Shown here: positions 34,835 to 43,803 of the stretch, piece after piece
Layout of the letters: every line of letters begins with the position of its first letter
How positions within the stretch are numbered: the first letter of the stretch is position 1
NCBI GenBank assembly: GCA_000014925.1
Contig: CP000474.1
Coordinates: forward strand, 248,001 to 312,000
Source: Paenarthrobacter aurescens TC1
GTDB lineage: Bacteria; Actinomycetota; Actinomycetes; Actinomycetales; Micrococcaceae
Direction of reading: 5' to 3'
DNA: 64,000 bases
Notes under the pieces: generated by a model
Seen by the model: only the letters and a program-made list of their open reading frames with translations
What the model was told of the DNA's origin: nothing
Databases searched by the model: none
Program-made: the position numbers and the translations under genes

Positions 34835-35881
34835 TTACGAACTGGCCCGGCTCCGCGGCGCCCGCACCAGCACAGCAACCGCGATGCCAACTACGGCTCC
34901 TACGAATGTCTCGATGGCACGCTCCATGACCAGCACACCCGGATCCATGGGTGCGGCCAACTGTGCGATCAGCAGGACCACCGGCGTGAAGAACACCATG
35001 GCCCACCCGTAATGCCGTGCCATGAACAGCTCTGTGGGGAACTGGCACAGAACCACCAGCACAGCGAGTACCACCGCGGTTTGACCGGGGAAGTACTGCA
35101 GCGGCGATAGCGGACCGGGGAAAAGCACGACGGCGACAATCGCCAACCCGAGGAATGTTCCCACAATGCGGTGGATACCTCGGTGGACGCGGCTTGGGAG
35201 GTCGGCGCCGGCTAGCGGCACAGCCGCGGCGGCCATGGCCCAGTGCGGGTGGCCGCTCCCGCTGAGGACGCCGATAGTCCCCGCGGCACTTACCGCCAAG
35301 GAATAGCGCGCAGCGTGGACCAGTGCGGCTTGACGCAGCGGGCCGCGGAGGACGGGAACGTCGCGGGCAGCACCGGCCTCCCACGTGCGTCGCCGGAGCC
35401 AACCGGTAAAACCGACCACAATGGAAAAGGCGGCGGACGCTGCCCCGATGAGTACCGCCGTCGTGAATGGAACATTGGTGGGCACGGATGCACAGGCGCC
35501 CAACGCGAGGATGCCGAAGAACGGGCCGATCGGTTTGAGGCGCACGGAGTCGGCATACAGCGACCCGAACCCGGCAAACAGGGTGGCCACCAGCACCAAC
35601 CACCAGGAGTGGATGTGGTTCACGGAAAGGAACACGCCGATGGTCAGCCCGCCCACCAGGAACAGGGCAGCCTGGGCTTGGTGTTTGAGCCGCAGCTGAT
35701 GCGTTTCGTTGCGCCCGTACATCCCGGTCAGCGCACCGAAAACGGCGTACATCATGAGGTCCGGACGGCCAATGAGAAGGAGGAACAGTCCGGGAACTGC
35801 GACGCTCAGGGCCACCCGCACCGCCGAGAGGCGATCGTTGTTGGCAGGGCCCAGCCGGTGGAGTTCGCGGGCGTGGACCAT
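34835..35881 (-). CDS. FUSC-family membrane protein
   Basis: 348 residues from the ATG at 35881 (a TTG start at 35953 would add 24). It has two blocks of several membrane helices: AVRVALSVAVPGLFLLLIG to FTGWLRRR, then YSLAVSAAGTIGVLSGSG to the end. The second block contains GADLPSRVHRGIHRIVGTFL followed by LGLAIVAVVLF, the FUSC signature of fusaric-acid-resistance and aromatic-acid-exporter (AaeB/YccC) proteins. It may export an aromatic acid; no partner periplasmic or fusion protein is adjacent. Confidence 0.75.
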   Translation of the reverse strand: MVHARELHRLGPANNDRLSAVRVALSVAVPGLFLLLIGRPDLMMYAVFGALTGMYGRNETHQLRLKHQAQAALFLVGGLTIGVFLSVNHIHSWWLVLVATLFAGFGSLYADSVRLKPIGPFFGILALGACASVPTNVPFTTAVLIGAASAAFSIVVGFTGWLRRRTWEAGAARDVPVLRGPLRQAALVHAARYSLAVSAAGTIGVLSGSGHPHWAMAAAAVPLAGADLPSRVHRGIHRIVGTFLGLAIVAVVLFPGPLSPLQYFPGQTAVVLAVLVVLCQFPTELFMARHYGWAMVFFTPVVLLIAQLAAPMDPGVLVMERAIETFVGAVVGIAVAVLVRAPRSRASS

Positions 35882-36027
35882 CAATCCGGGCACAGGGGAA
35901 CACCACCAATCAGTTAAGGCTTGTCTTTGAAAATTAGCAGTGTCGCCGCCCAAGCCGCCATAAGCCCGGTCACAACCCGTAGTGGGCTTCGGCGCGCGTA
36001 CGGGTAAAGGTCTGGGAAGATCGAGGT

Positions 36028-36543
36028 ATGCCCGTCGCTTTCGTCTGCCGCACCCGCTCCGCCATGTCGCCGCAGGAGCTGTTCGACCTTTCCCGCAACA
36101 TCGATGCCCACGTGGGGTCCATGACCCAGAGCCGTGAGAAGGCGGTGGGCGGCGTTACCACCGGGCTGATCTCGGAGGGCGAGACTGTCACCTGGCAGGC
36201 GTGGCACTTGGGAGTCCGCTTCCGCATGACCAGCCGCATCACGCGGATGGAGGCACCGTCGTCGTTCTCCGATGAACAGGTGAAGGGCCCTTTCAAGTAC
36301 CTCCGGCACACGCACGAGTTCCGGCCGGACGGCAGTGGGACCCTCATGGTGGATACCGTGGAATTCGCGGCGCCGTTCGGTCCTTTGGGACGGCTGGTGG
36401 AGAAGCTGATCCTGGCCCGGTATTTGCAAAACCTGATCGAGAAGCGCAACGGGTTCCTGGTTGCCCAAACCCCGCAAGCCCCAACCCCACAAGCCCAAAC
36501 CCCGCAAGCCCCAACCCCACAAGCCCAGGACCCGCGGCAATGA
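36028..36543 (+). CDS. SRPBCC-family ligand-binding protein with a repeated C-terminal tail
   Basis: 171 residues. Residues 1 to about 145 follow the START/SRPBCC pattern (FVCRTRSAMSPQELFDLSRN, ending LGRLVEKLILARYLQNLIEK RN), as in cyclase/dehydrase-like lipid-binding proteins. The last 25 residues are four TPQAP/TPQAQ units encoded by a DNA tandem repeat and are absent from usual family members. The stop overlaps the ATG of the GNAT gene. Ligand unknown. Confidence 0.75.
   Translation: MPVAFVCRTRSAMSPQELFDLSRNIDAHVGSMTQSREKAVGGVTTGLISEGETVTWQAWHLGVRFRMTSRITRMEAPSSFSDEQVKGPFKYLRHTHEFRPDGSGTLMVDTVEFAAPFGPLGRLVEKLILARYLQNLIEKRNGFLVAQTPQAPTPQAQTPQAPTPQAQDPRQ
36464..36523 (+). repeat. Two exact 30-base tandem repeats at the 3' end of the SRPBCC gene
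   Basis: The 30-base unit at 36464-36493 is repeated exactly at 36494-36523. Each unit is itself two diverged 15-base halves, CCCAAACCCCGCAAG and CCCCAACCCCACAAG. The array keeps frame and encodes the TPQA-type tail. Confidence 0.9.
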
Positions 36544-37055
36544 TCAGGCTCGCGCATGCGGACGACCTGCTGATCTTGCAGGAGATCGAGCGTGCCGCGG
36601 GCCAGGCTTTCCGGGCCTTGGGAATGGACTCCATCGCCGACGACGAGCCCCTCTCCATCGATGAGCTGAACAGTTATGCCACAGCCGGGCGTGCCTGGGT
36701 GTCCGTGGACGGGCTCGACTACCCGGTGGCGTATCTCTTGGCGGATATCGTGGACGGGGCCGGTCACGTGGAACAAGTGAGTGTCCACCCCGATCAAGCG
36801 CATCAGGGTCTGGGCCGCGAACTGCTGCATGCCGCGCGCGTCTGGACGCGAGGCCACGGTATGCAAAGGCAAACCCTGAGCACGTTCCGGGATGTGCCGT
36901 GGAACGCCCCGTACTATCGCCGCCTTGGTTTTGACGTGCTCGACGCCGGCAGCTGGGGTCCGCAGCTGGCCCACCTGATGGAGCACGAGGCTGAGTTGGG
37001 CCTGACCCGTTGGCCGCGCGTTGCCATGTGGCGTCCTGCGGTCCCACCGAAGTAA
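36540..37055 (+). CDS. GNAT-family N-acetyltransferase
   Basis: 171 residues. The acetyl-CoA motif is visible as VEQVSVHPDQAHQGLGRELL (V-x-P-x-x-x-x-x-G-x-G), and FRDVPWNAPYYRRLGFDVLD is the usual later strand. The N-terminus IRLAHADDLLILQEIERAAG is also typical. Coupled to the SRPBCC gene by ATGA. Its stop is immediately followed by the convergent VOC gene. Substrate unknown. Confidence 0.88.
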   Translation: MIRLAHADDLLILQEIERAAGQAFRALGMDSIADDEPLSIDELNSYATAGRAWVSVDGLDYPVAYLLADIVDGAGHVEQVSVHPDQAHQGLGRELLHAARVWTRGHGMQRQTLSTFRDVPWNAPYYRRLGFDVLDAGSWGPQLAHLMEHEAELGLTRWPRVAMWRPAVPPK

Positions 37056-37457
37056 CTACTCCGCTACCAGCTCAACCTCGTAGCTGTCCGTGTTGAGCAG
37101 GTACGCGGCGTAGTGGTCCGGGCCGCCGGCGTGCGGATACTTGGACTCGAACATCTCGTACCAGCCTGCGTCCGCGCCGAGCGCCCGGATCCTGTCCACG
37201 TTCTCCCGGGTGCCAGCATGGAAGGCCACGTGGTTCACCCCCGGATCAGTGCGCCTGTGGCTTGTACCGGTGATGGCATCAGTCTGCTCCACCACCACGT
37301 ACGTGCCATTGAGCTTCCAACTGCACCCCGTGGGCCACTCCTGGAAGGGCTCATAGCCGAGCTCGCCCAACAGCCACCCCCACTCTTCCCTGGCCCGTTC
37401 AAGGAACGGCACCCAGATCTCAAGATGGTGGATCGACCCCACTGGAACCTCACGCAT
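37056..37457 (-). CDS. VOC-family protein
   Basis: 133 residues. SIHHLEIWVPFLERAREEWG opens the first module, GVNHVAFHAGTRENVDRIR the second, and LLNTDSYEVELVAE ends it with the metal-ligand glutamate of glyoxalase-fold proteins. It ends one base from the convergent GNAT stop. Function beyond the fold cannot be stated. Confidence 0.8.
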   Translation of the reverse strand: MREVPVGSIHHLEIWVPFLERAREEWGWLLGELGYEPFQEWPTGCSWKLNGTYVVVEQTDAITGTSHRRTDPGVNHVAFHAGTRENVDRIRALGADAGWYEMFESKYPHAGGPDHYAAYLLNTDSYEVELVAE

Positions 37458-37466
37458 GCGCCGATT

Positions 37467-38090
37467 CTACGAGGTCCGCGCCCGTTCCACATCGGCCGCG
37501 CTCGCCGAGTCGCCCACGGCGCGGAGCCCTGCGATGACACCGTCAACATCAGCCGGAGTGCGGTTCTGGCTGAGTTTCGTCTTGGCTTCTACCCTGCTAA
37601 TCAAAAGTTCGACGCCGACAATCGCCCGCAGTTGGCCGGCAATGAACCGCTCGGGTGCTTCGTCTACGGACCATGGTTGGGGCATGCCGGTCTCGTGCTG
37701 GTCAGACAGGCGCCGCACGTGCCTGGCCAACCACTGCGCGTCGTCGTGAATGACGAGTTCACCGTAGACGTGCGCGGTGGAGTAGTTCCAGGTGGGGACA
37801 ACCCTGCCGTGTTGGGCTTTGGAGGCGTACCAGGAGGGGGAGATGTAGGCATCCGAGCCCTGCACGATCATCAAGGCCTCTCCGGTAGCCGGCATGGACC
37901 ACTGCGTGTTGTTGCGGGCCATGTGCGCGTGCAAGGCGCCGTGCTCGCCGACGGTGGGCTCGTAAACGAACGGCAGCAGGGTGGCGAGCAAGCCGTCCTC
38001 CGTCATGGTGACCAGGTTGGCTGCCTCGGAGTCATGGAGCAGCGAGGCCACGGCCTCCTCGGAAGCGGCAAAGTGAGCTGGCGTGTACAT
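37467..38090 (-). CDS. PaiB-type FMN-binding protein
   Basis: 207 residues. MYTPAHFAASEEAVASLLHD, LPFVYEP, HMARNNTQW and VPTWNYSTAHVYGEL are the conserved landmarks of the PaiB/FMN_bind_2 family, described in Bacillus as a transcriptional regulator pair partner (PaiA/PaiB) and structurally a split-barrel flavin protein. The start ATG at 38090 begins at the first family residue. It lies between a VOC gene and a DMT exporter on the same strand, 7 bases after the latter. Confidence 0.85.
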   Translation of the reverse strand: MYTPAHFAASEEAVASLLHDSEAANLVTMTEDGLLATLLPFVYEPTVGEHGALHAHMARNNTQWSMPATGEALMIVQGSDAYISPSWYASKAQHGRVVPTWNYSTAHVYGELVIHDDAQWLARHVRRLSDQHETGMPQPWSVDEAPERFIAGQLRAIVGVELLISRVEAKTKLSQNRTPADVDGVIAGLRAVGDSASAADVERARTS

Positions 38091-38097
38091 GGGGTTC

Positions 38098-39018
38098 CTA
38101 CTTCCTGAGCCTGACGCGGACAGCTGCACCAGCACAGACGATCACTGCGAGGCCGCCCACTATGGTGGTCCAGGTCATCGACTCGCCTAACAAGAGTCCT
38201 GCCCAAGCGATGGTCATGACGGGCTGGACGAGTTGGATCTGGCTGACCTGCGCCATGGGTCCGATGGCCAGGCCTCGGTACCAAGCGAAGAAGCCGAGGA
38301 ACATGCTCACCACCCCAAGGTAGGCGAAGGACAACCACTGGATTGGGGTGGCAGAAGGAGCGCCGGAACCCAGCGAGAGCACCGTCAGCAGGATCATCAC
38401 GGGTGCCGCCACTACCAAGGCCCAGGAGATGGTCTGCCATGCGCCGAGTTCCCGGGCCAGCAATCCGCCTTCCGCATAGCCAATTGCGGCGGCAACCACG
38501 GCACCTAGCAGCAGCAGGTCCGCCCAGTGAAGGGAACCAAATCCACCGGACTGAACCAAGGCGAATACCACCGCGGCAATCACTCCCACCGCGGTCAGGA
38601 CCCAGAACAACGGGCGAGGACGTTCGCGTCCCCTGATCACCGCTACGGTGGCCGTGGCTGCGGGCAGTAGCGCGATCACCACGGCTCCATGGCTGGCGGA
38701 CGTGCTGGTGAGGGCGAAGGTAGTGAGCAACGGGAATCCGGCCACGATCCCTCCGGCCACCACAGCCAGCCGCAACCATTGGATGCCCTGTGGAAAACGT
38801 TGCCGGGTCAGGCCTAAGGCAAGCGCTGCAAGGATGGCGGCAACCACGGCACGGCCCGCTCCGATAAATAGGGGAGACATGCCCTCCACAGCCACCCGGG
38901 TGAGCGGCACCGTGAAGGAGAAAGCAACGACGCCGAGGAGGCCCCACCAGATTCCGGTCGATGTCCGGGTGGATACCACTGGTCGAGAAAGTGTAGTAGC
39001 GCTACTATTAGGACTCAT
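38098..39018 (-). CDS. EamA-family (DMT) transporter
   Basis: 306 residues with ten hydrophobic segments in two EamA halves: GIWWGLLGVVAFSFTVPLTR near residue 22 and LSFAYLGVVSMFLGFFAWYR near 222. EamA proteins export amino acids and metabolites. The ATG at 39018 overlaps, on the opposite strand, the ATG of the divergent MocR regulator. If transcription starts inside the palindrome, a GTG at 38979 could be the start. The regulator probably controls it. Confidence 0.85.
   Translation of the reverse strand: MSPNSSATTLSRPVVSTRTSTGIWWGLLGVVAFSFTVPLTRVAVEGMSPLFIGAGRAVVAAILAALALGLTRQRFPQGIQWLRLAVVAGGIVAGFPLLTTFALTSTSASHGAVVIALLPAATATVAVIRGRERPRPLFWVLTAVGVIAAVVFALVQSGGFGSLHWADLLLLGAVVAAAIGYAEGGLLARELGAWQTISWALVVAAPVMILLTVLSLGSGAPSATPIQWLSFAYLGVVSMFLGFFAWYRGLAIGPMAQVSQIQLVQPVMTIAWAGLLLGESMTWTTIVGGLAVIVCAGAAVRVRLRK
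38994..39007. promoter_or_regulatory. Perfect 14-base palindrome between MocR and exporter starts
   Basis: TAGTAGCGCTACTA reads the same on both strands and lies 10 bases from the MocR start codon, inside the 5' end of the exporter reading frame. Likely operator of the GntR-type regulator. Confidence 0.6.
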
Positions 39019-40432
39019 GAATCACGATAGCAGTTCTCGAATCGTCTCGCGAGTAAAAGAATGGATCGCAGGGGCGGCGCCGGGAGCCAAACTGCCATCC
39101 ACGCGACAACTCGTTGCCGAATATCAAGCAAGCCCTGTCACAGTGCAGAAGGCCCTGAGGACACTCACGGCCCAGGGCCTCATCGAGAGCCGTCCCGGCG
39201 TCGGAACCTTCGTGCGGGCATACCGCACGGCCAGGCCCTCGGACTACGGCTGGCAAACAGCGGCGTTGCGGGCAGCCCAAACCGCGCGGCCCCTGAACTC
39301 TGCCGCCATGCGCAGTGCCACCAACGACGTCATCGCGTTCCACTCGGGGTATCCGGACCGCGAACTCCTCCCTGAAAGACTCGTCCGCGCCGCCCTCACG
39401 CGGGCCGCAAGGGGAGACGCCGCCCTGTCCCGGCCACCCGCGCAGGGGCTTCCCGAACTTCAGACCTGGTTCGCGCATGAACTGAGTACCTCAACGCCGG
39501 TTGGCGTCACGCCGCCCCAGCCAAGCGACGTCGTCGTTCTTCCAGGCAGCCAGAGCGGACTCAGCTCGATTTTCCGCGGTCTGGTGGGGCACGGCCAGCC
39601 GCTGCTGGTGGAGTCGCCCAGTTACTGGGGCGCGCTGCTGGCAGCGGGCCAGGCCGGGGTAAATGTCATTCCTGTCCCCAGCGGCCCGGAGGGGCCTGAC
39701 CCGGACGAACTGGAGAGGGCTTTTGAGGAATCCGGAGCGCGGTTGTTTTACGCGCAACCCAATTTCGCCAATCCCACAGGTGCGCAATGGTCCGCGGAGC
39801 GTGGCGAGGAGGTCCTGAGGATCGTCCAGCGGCACGGAGCTTTCCTTGTGGAGGACGACTGGGCACACGATTTCGGCATCACCGCGCCATCAGTGCCACT
39901 CGCCGCCAAGGACGACTCCGGCCACGTGGTGTACATCCGCTCGCTGACCAAGAGCGTTTCGCCATCCATCCGCATCGCAGCCATCATCGCGCGGGGTCCT
40001 GCGCGCGAACGCATCATGGGCGCGCAAGCCGCCGAGTCAATGTATGTCAGCGGCTTGCTTCAGGCGGCAGCGCTCGACGTCGTCACGCAGCCCGGGTGGC
40101 AAACGCACCTTCGCGGCCTCAGCCACCAACTGCAGTCGCGGCGCGACCTCCTGGTCACCAGCCTCCGCGAACATGTTCCGCAGGCCCACCTCAGCCACCT
40201 GCCCAAGGGCGGCTTGAACCTGTGGTTGCGGATGCCGGACGGGTTCGACGTCGATCAGCTCACCAAAGATTGCGAGGCTGCCGGGGTGCTCATTGCCGCC
40301 GGAACGGAGTGGTTCCCCGCTGAGCCGGAAGGGCCGTACATCCGCCTCAACTACACCGGACCCAATCCGGGCGCCTTCCCGGAAGGTGCGCGGATCATTG
40401 GCGAGGCAGTCAAAGCGCAGTTGGGCGCTTAA
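39017..40432 (+). CDS. MocR-type regulator (GntR helix-turn-helix fused to an aminotransferase-like domain)
   Basis: 471 residues. The N-terminal winged helix reads KLPSTRQLVAEYQASPVTVQ then KALRTLTAQGLIESRPGVGT. The remainder is a fold-type I aminotransferase domain with AQPNFANPTGAQWS and the PLP lysine in YIRSLTKSVSPSIRI. MocR proteins use PLP as a sensor and usually control vitamin B6 or amino-compound genes. Its start codon overlaps the exporter's start (CATG), so both transcripts are probably leaderless or nearly so. Confidence 0.88.
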   Translation: MNHDSSSRIVSRVKEWIAGAAPGAKLPSTRQLVAEYQASPVTVQKALRTLTAQGLIESRPGVGTFVRAYRTARPSDYGWQTAALRAAQTARPLNSAAMRSATNDVIAFHSGYPDRELLPERLVRAALTRAARGDAALSRPPAQGLPELQTWFAHELSTSTPVGVTPPQPSDVVVLPGSQSGLSSIFRGLVGHGQPLLVESPSYWGALLAAGQAGVNVIPVPSGPEGPDPDELERAFEESGARLFYAQPNFANPTGAQWSAERGEEVLRIVQRHGAFLVEDDWAHDFGITAPSVPLAAKDDSGHVVYIRSLTKSVSPSIRIAAIIARGPARERIMGAQAAESMYVSGLLQAAALDVVTQPGWQTHLRGLSHQLQSRRDLLVTSLREHVPQAHLSHLPKGGLNLWLRMPDGFDVDQLTKDCEAAGVLIAAGTEWFPAEPEGPYIRLNYTGPNPGAFPEGARIIGEAVKAQLGA

Positions 40433-40436
40433 CAAG

Positions 40437-40484
40437 CCGTAGCCACCAACATCAAGGAGAGCGCCTTGGGGCTGGTGGCTACGG
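40437..40484. terminator. Hairpin after the MocR gene
   Basis: CCGTAGCCACCA at 40437-40448 pairs perfectly with TGGTGGCTACGG at 40473-40484, loop 24 bases. It sits 4 bases after the MocR stop, between convergent genes. Confidence 0.6.
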
Positions 40485-40561
40485 TGGGCGGCAAACTGCC
40501 GCGAACTAACTGAATCGCTTGTATCAAGCGTCGCTGTGCAGAAGTTGCAGGCAGTGAGTTC

Positions 40562-42196
40562 CTAAGCGGGGGTCAAGTCCTTGTCGCTCTTGCCAAACAC
40601 GGCATCATCGATCGGCCGGCCGTCGAACGGCATTTCGTCCAGGTTGATGAGCGGGTTGGTGTCCTGCGTTGCCACGAGCTCGCGTGCCTCTGCCTGGGTG
40701 TCCACACTGGGCATGGAGCCGGGCAGGGGACGCTGGGCGGATTCACGCAGGAAGTAGATGGCCACCGCACCCACGATTGACGTTGCCATCAGGTAGTACG
40801 CCGGCATCATGTCGTCGCCGGTGCCTTCGATAAGGCCTTGCACGATGAACGGCGTGGTTCCACCGAAGATCGCTACGGAGAAGTTGTACGCGATGCCCAT
40901 TCCGCCGTAGCGGCTGGATGTCGGGAACAGGGCCGGCAGGGCCGAAGCCAGGTTGGCGATGTAGAACGTCACCGGGAAGGCAATCAGTGCGAGCCCGGCC
41001 AGTGTGGACCAGATGTCGCCAATGCCGATCAGCAGGAAGGCTGGTATAGCGAAGACGATGGTGCTGCCTGCGCCGATCCACAGCACGGGACGCCGGCCGA
41101 TACGGTCGGAGAGCTTACCGGTCAGCGGGATGCAAACGGCCATGATCACCAGGACCGGGATGGTCAGCAAGGTGCCGTGGACGGGGTCGTAACCCTTGGA
41201 ATCCGTAAGGTATGTGGGCATGTACGACGTCAGGGCGTAACCAACGGTGTTGGCTGCGGCTGCGAGGATCATGGCCAGCACGATCTGGCGCCAGTAGGCC
41301 TTGATGATGCCAATGGGGCCCTTGGCTACCGCAGCATCCTGCGATGCTGCGTCCTTGGCAGAAGCTTCCTGGGCGTCCAGGGTTGCCTGGAATTGGGGGG
41401 ATTCCTCAATCTTGCTACGGAAATACACGGCGATGAGGCCCAGCGGACCAGCGATCAGGAACGGAATCCTCCAACCCCATTCCTCCATGGCCGTCTGTCC
41501 GAGCGTCAGCTGCAGGACCGAAACCAGGGCGGCGCCGAGGGCGAAGCCGATGTAGCTGCCCATATCAAGGAAGCTGGCGAAGTAGCCGCGACGCTTGTCC
41601 GGGGCGTACTCGCTGACGAAGGTTGTGGCACCGGCGTACTCGCCACCGGTGGAGAAGCCCTGGATGAGCTTCAGGATCACCAGCAACGCGGCGGCCCAGA
41701 TGCCGATCTGCGCGTAGCCGGGAAGGAGGCCGACGGCGAACGTACTTGCCGCCATGAGCATCAGTGTTGCTGCGAGCACCTTCTGGCGGCCCACCTTGTC
41801 GCCCAGCCAACCGAATACGACGCCGCCAAGGGGGCGCGCGATGAAGGTTGCGGCGAAGGTGCCCAGCAGGAAGAGTGTCTGTACTGATGGGTCTGCTTCG
41901 GGCAGGAAGACAGGACCCATGGTGGTGATGAGGTAGCCGAACACGCCGACGTCGTACCATTCCATGGTGTTGCCGACGATCGTGCCGCCGAGTGCTTTGC
42001 GCAGCATCGGCTTGTTCACCACGTTGACGTCGGACTCTTTCAGCCGGCGCTTCGGGCGAAGCTTCGTTTTCTTGGTTGCGTTCTTTACTGCATGTGCTGC
42101 GTTCGTGGCGGCCGGGGTGGGGCCTGCCAATACCTGGTTCCCGGTGGCGTTCCTTGCGCCATCCGGAGAGACGGTGTTGCTTTGGTCTGTGGGCAT
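40562..42196 (-). CDS. MFS transporter, metabolite:H+ symporter (MHS) type
   Basis: 544 residues, 12 membrane spans. GNTMEWYDVGVFGYLITTMG at span 1 and GWLGDKVGRQKVLAATLMLM at the loop 2-3 motif are typical of MHS/ProP-ShiA-like symporters for betaine, shikimate or dicarboxylates. The N-terminus carries about 70 extra residues rich in Ala, Thr and Lys, longer than in ProP. ATG 42196 has AGGAG 8 bases upstream; in-frame ATGs exist upstream. The 287 bases before it (42197-42483) hold only its leader and the end of the next gene. Confidence 0.88.
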   Translation of the reverse strand: MPTDQSNTVSPDGARNATGNQVLAGPTPAATNAAHAVKNATKKTKLRPKRRLKESDVNVVNKPMLRKALGGTIVGNTMEWYDVGVFGYLITTMGPVFLPEADPSVQTLFLLGTFAATFIARPLGGVVFGWLGDKVGRQKVLAATLMLMAASTFAVGLLPGYAQIGIWAAALLVILKLIQGFSTGGEYAGATTFVSEYAPDKRRGYFASFLDMGSYIGFALGAALVSVLQLTLGQTAMEEWGWRIPFLIAGPLGLIAVYFRSKIEESPQFQATLDAQEASAKDAASQDAAVAKGPIGIIKAYWRQIVLAMILAAAANTVGYALTSYMPTYLTDSKGYDPVHGTLLTIPVLVIMAVCIPLTGKLSDRIGRRPVLWIGAGSTIVFAIPAFLLIGIGDIWSTLAGLALIAFPVTFYIANLASALPALFPTSSRYGGMGIAYNFSVAIFGGTTPFIVQGLIEGTGDDMMPAYYLMATSIVGAVAIYFLRESAQRPLPGSMPSVDTQAEARELVATQDTNPLINLDEMPFDGRPIDDAVFGKSDKDLTPA

Positions 42197-42483
42197 TTGG
42201 GCTTCTCCTAGGGAGGTCATTTGCTTGCGACTTCTGCTGCCCCGCTCTGGGCAGGGTTTCAATTTTACGCGTTTTGGGCCGAAAACCCGAGTTGAGATCC
42301 GATTTTTGGGCCATATGAGGATGCAAATTGCCTAGCTGTGTTGCATCTCATTACCCGCTCTTACCCCGTAATCATGCGGATCCCGGCCCGTTTTTGCCCT
42401 CCGGAGCACGTTGTTACCAAATTGTTTAGCTGAGCCAACTTAACGTGCCGGATTCGGGCCCAAAAGCTGATGATTTGAGGAGG

Positions 42484-43278
42484 CTACCGTGATGATCCGA
42501 TCACCACGGTTGCCTCCAATTCCTCGTCCGAGGCCACCTCCGCGATGAACCCCGCCTCGCCTAGAATCCGAGCGGTCTCCAGCGCCTGTTGTCCCGAGGT
42601 TTCCATCACCACGGCCCCTCCCGGCCCAAGCCACTGAGCCGCCCCCAGCGCTATCCGACGCTGCACATCCAAACCGTCAGCGCCGCCGTCGAGCGCCACC
42701 CGCGGCTCATGGAGCCGCGCCTCCGGCGGCATCATCCCGATTGACTCTGTGGGCACGTACGGCGCGTTCGCCAGCAGGATGTCCACCTTCCCGCGCAGTT
42801 CCCGGGGGAGGGCTCCGTAGAGATCGCCGTGGTGCACAGTGCCGCCTCGGGGCTCAACGTTGCGGCGCGCGCACTGGACCGCGGCCGGGTCGATGTCCGC
42901 CGCGTGCAGCTCGCAGCTCCCCAGAAGATCGTTGAGAGCTGCACCTATAGCGCCGGAACCGCAGCAAAGGTCCACGACGACGGCACGGCGCCTGGCTGTT
43001 AGCGGCTTGGCGATCATCGCCGCTTCCCGCACCAGGAACTCCGTGCGACGCCGCGGCACGAACACGCCAGGTCCCACGGACATGCGCTTCCCGCAGAAAT
43101 CCGCCCACCCGACGATGTGTTCCAAGGGCTGTCCGCTGAGACGTTGGTCCACCATGCGGTTGAGCTGCTCCGGATGGTGGGCGGCGTCGATGAGGAGTTG
43201 GGCTTCGTCCTCCGCGAAAACGCAGCCGGCAGCGCGCAATGTGGTGGCGATGGATGCTCTCCGGGTCACGTTTGCCAT
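42484..43278 (-). CDS. PrmC-like N5-glutamine methyltransferase with NAPY motif
   Basis: 264 residues. EHIVGWADFCGKRMSVGPGV then FVPRRRTEFLV is the HemK/PrmC N-terminal region, VDLCCGSGAIGAAL is SAM motif I, and LLANAPYVPTES stands where PrmC has NPPY. The usual first proline of NPPY, which binds the target glutamine, is alanine here. A second, actinobacterial clade of putative protein-(glutamine-N5) methyltransferases carries such changes, so it may act on something other than release factors. Start ATG 43278 by family alignment; the 275 bases upstream show no gene. Confidence 0.78.
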   Translation of the reverse strand: MANVTRRASIATTLRAAGCVFAEDEAQLLIDAAHHPEQLNRMVDQRLSGQPLEHIVGWADFCGKRMSVGPGVFVPRRRTEFLVREAAMIAKPLTARRRAVVVDLCCGSGAIGAALNDLLGSCELHAADIDPAAVQCARRNVEPRGGTVHHGDLYGALPRELRGKVDILLANAPYVPTESIGMMPPEARLHEPRVALDGGADGLDVQRRIALGAAQWLGPGGAVVMETSGQQALETARILGEAGFIAEVASDEELEATVVIGSSR

Positions 43279-43553
43279 GCTAGCCGAGGATGAATCCTTG
43301 AGAGGTTGGAAGAAGCTGCAGGTGAGGGGTTCACAAATCTGCCGGGTCTTGGTTAGGGTATGAGGCATGGGAACACTGATTTTTGAGTAGACCGGCCTCC
43401 GCCCCTCGCGGCACAGCCGAGTTTCACATGACAAAAATCCACGCCTGTTGAGGCCCTGCCTCCATGCCGTTCCCGTTCTCGACGCCTCATTCCCGAACCG
43501 CAACGACATGGGATACGTGTCTCTTCAGGACTCACACTTTTAGGAGTCCACGT

Positions 43554-43754
43554 ATGACTGCCAACCCTTCCGAAAACAAGAAGACCCCGGCTTCCGGTGG
43601 TATCAAGTCCAAACTGACCGACGCCCAGAAGGCAATGCTGGCCAGCAAATCCGGGGGCGGTGCACCGGCCGGCTGGCAAAGCACCGGCAAGGGGCACAAG
43701 CCCACCTCCGCCAGCGGCAAGCAGGCTAAGACCGAGAAGAAGGTCCGCTGGTAA
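43554..43754 (+). CDS. Small lysine-rich protein
   Basis: 66 residues, MTANPSENKKTPASGG then a helix-forming SKLTDAQKAMLASKSGG and a basic, disordered tail ending KTEKKVRW. It resembles the short DUF5302-like actinobacterial proteins in composition only. TTAGGAG lies about 8 bases before the ATG. It forms a pair with the next microprotein (49 bases apart). Confidence 0.6.
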   Translation: MTANPSENKKTPASGGIKSKLTDAQKAMLASKSGGGAPAGWQSTGKGHKPTSASGKQAKTEKKVRW

Positions 43755-43803
43755 ACCTGCGGACAGGCACATGGAAATACAGGCACACTGGAAAGGAAGA
43801 ACC

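Noticed and set aside
40838..41887. Open frame antisense to the MFS transporter
   Set aside because: Low-complexity hydrophilic translation with no start signal; the transporter frame has clear family motifs.
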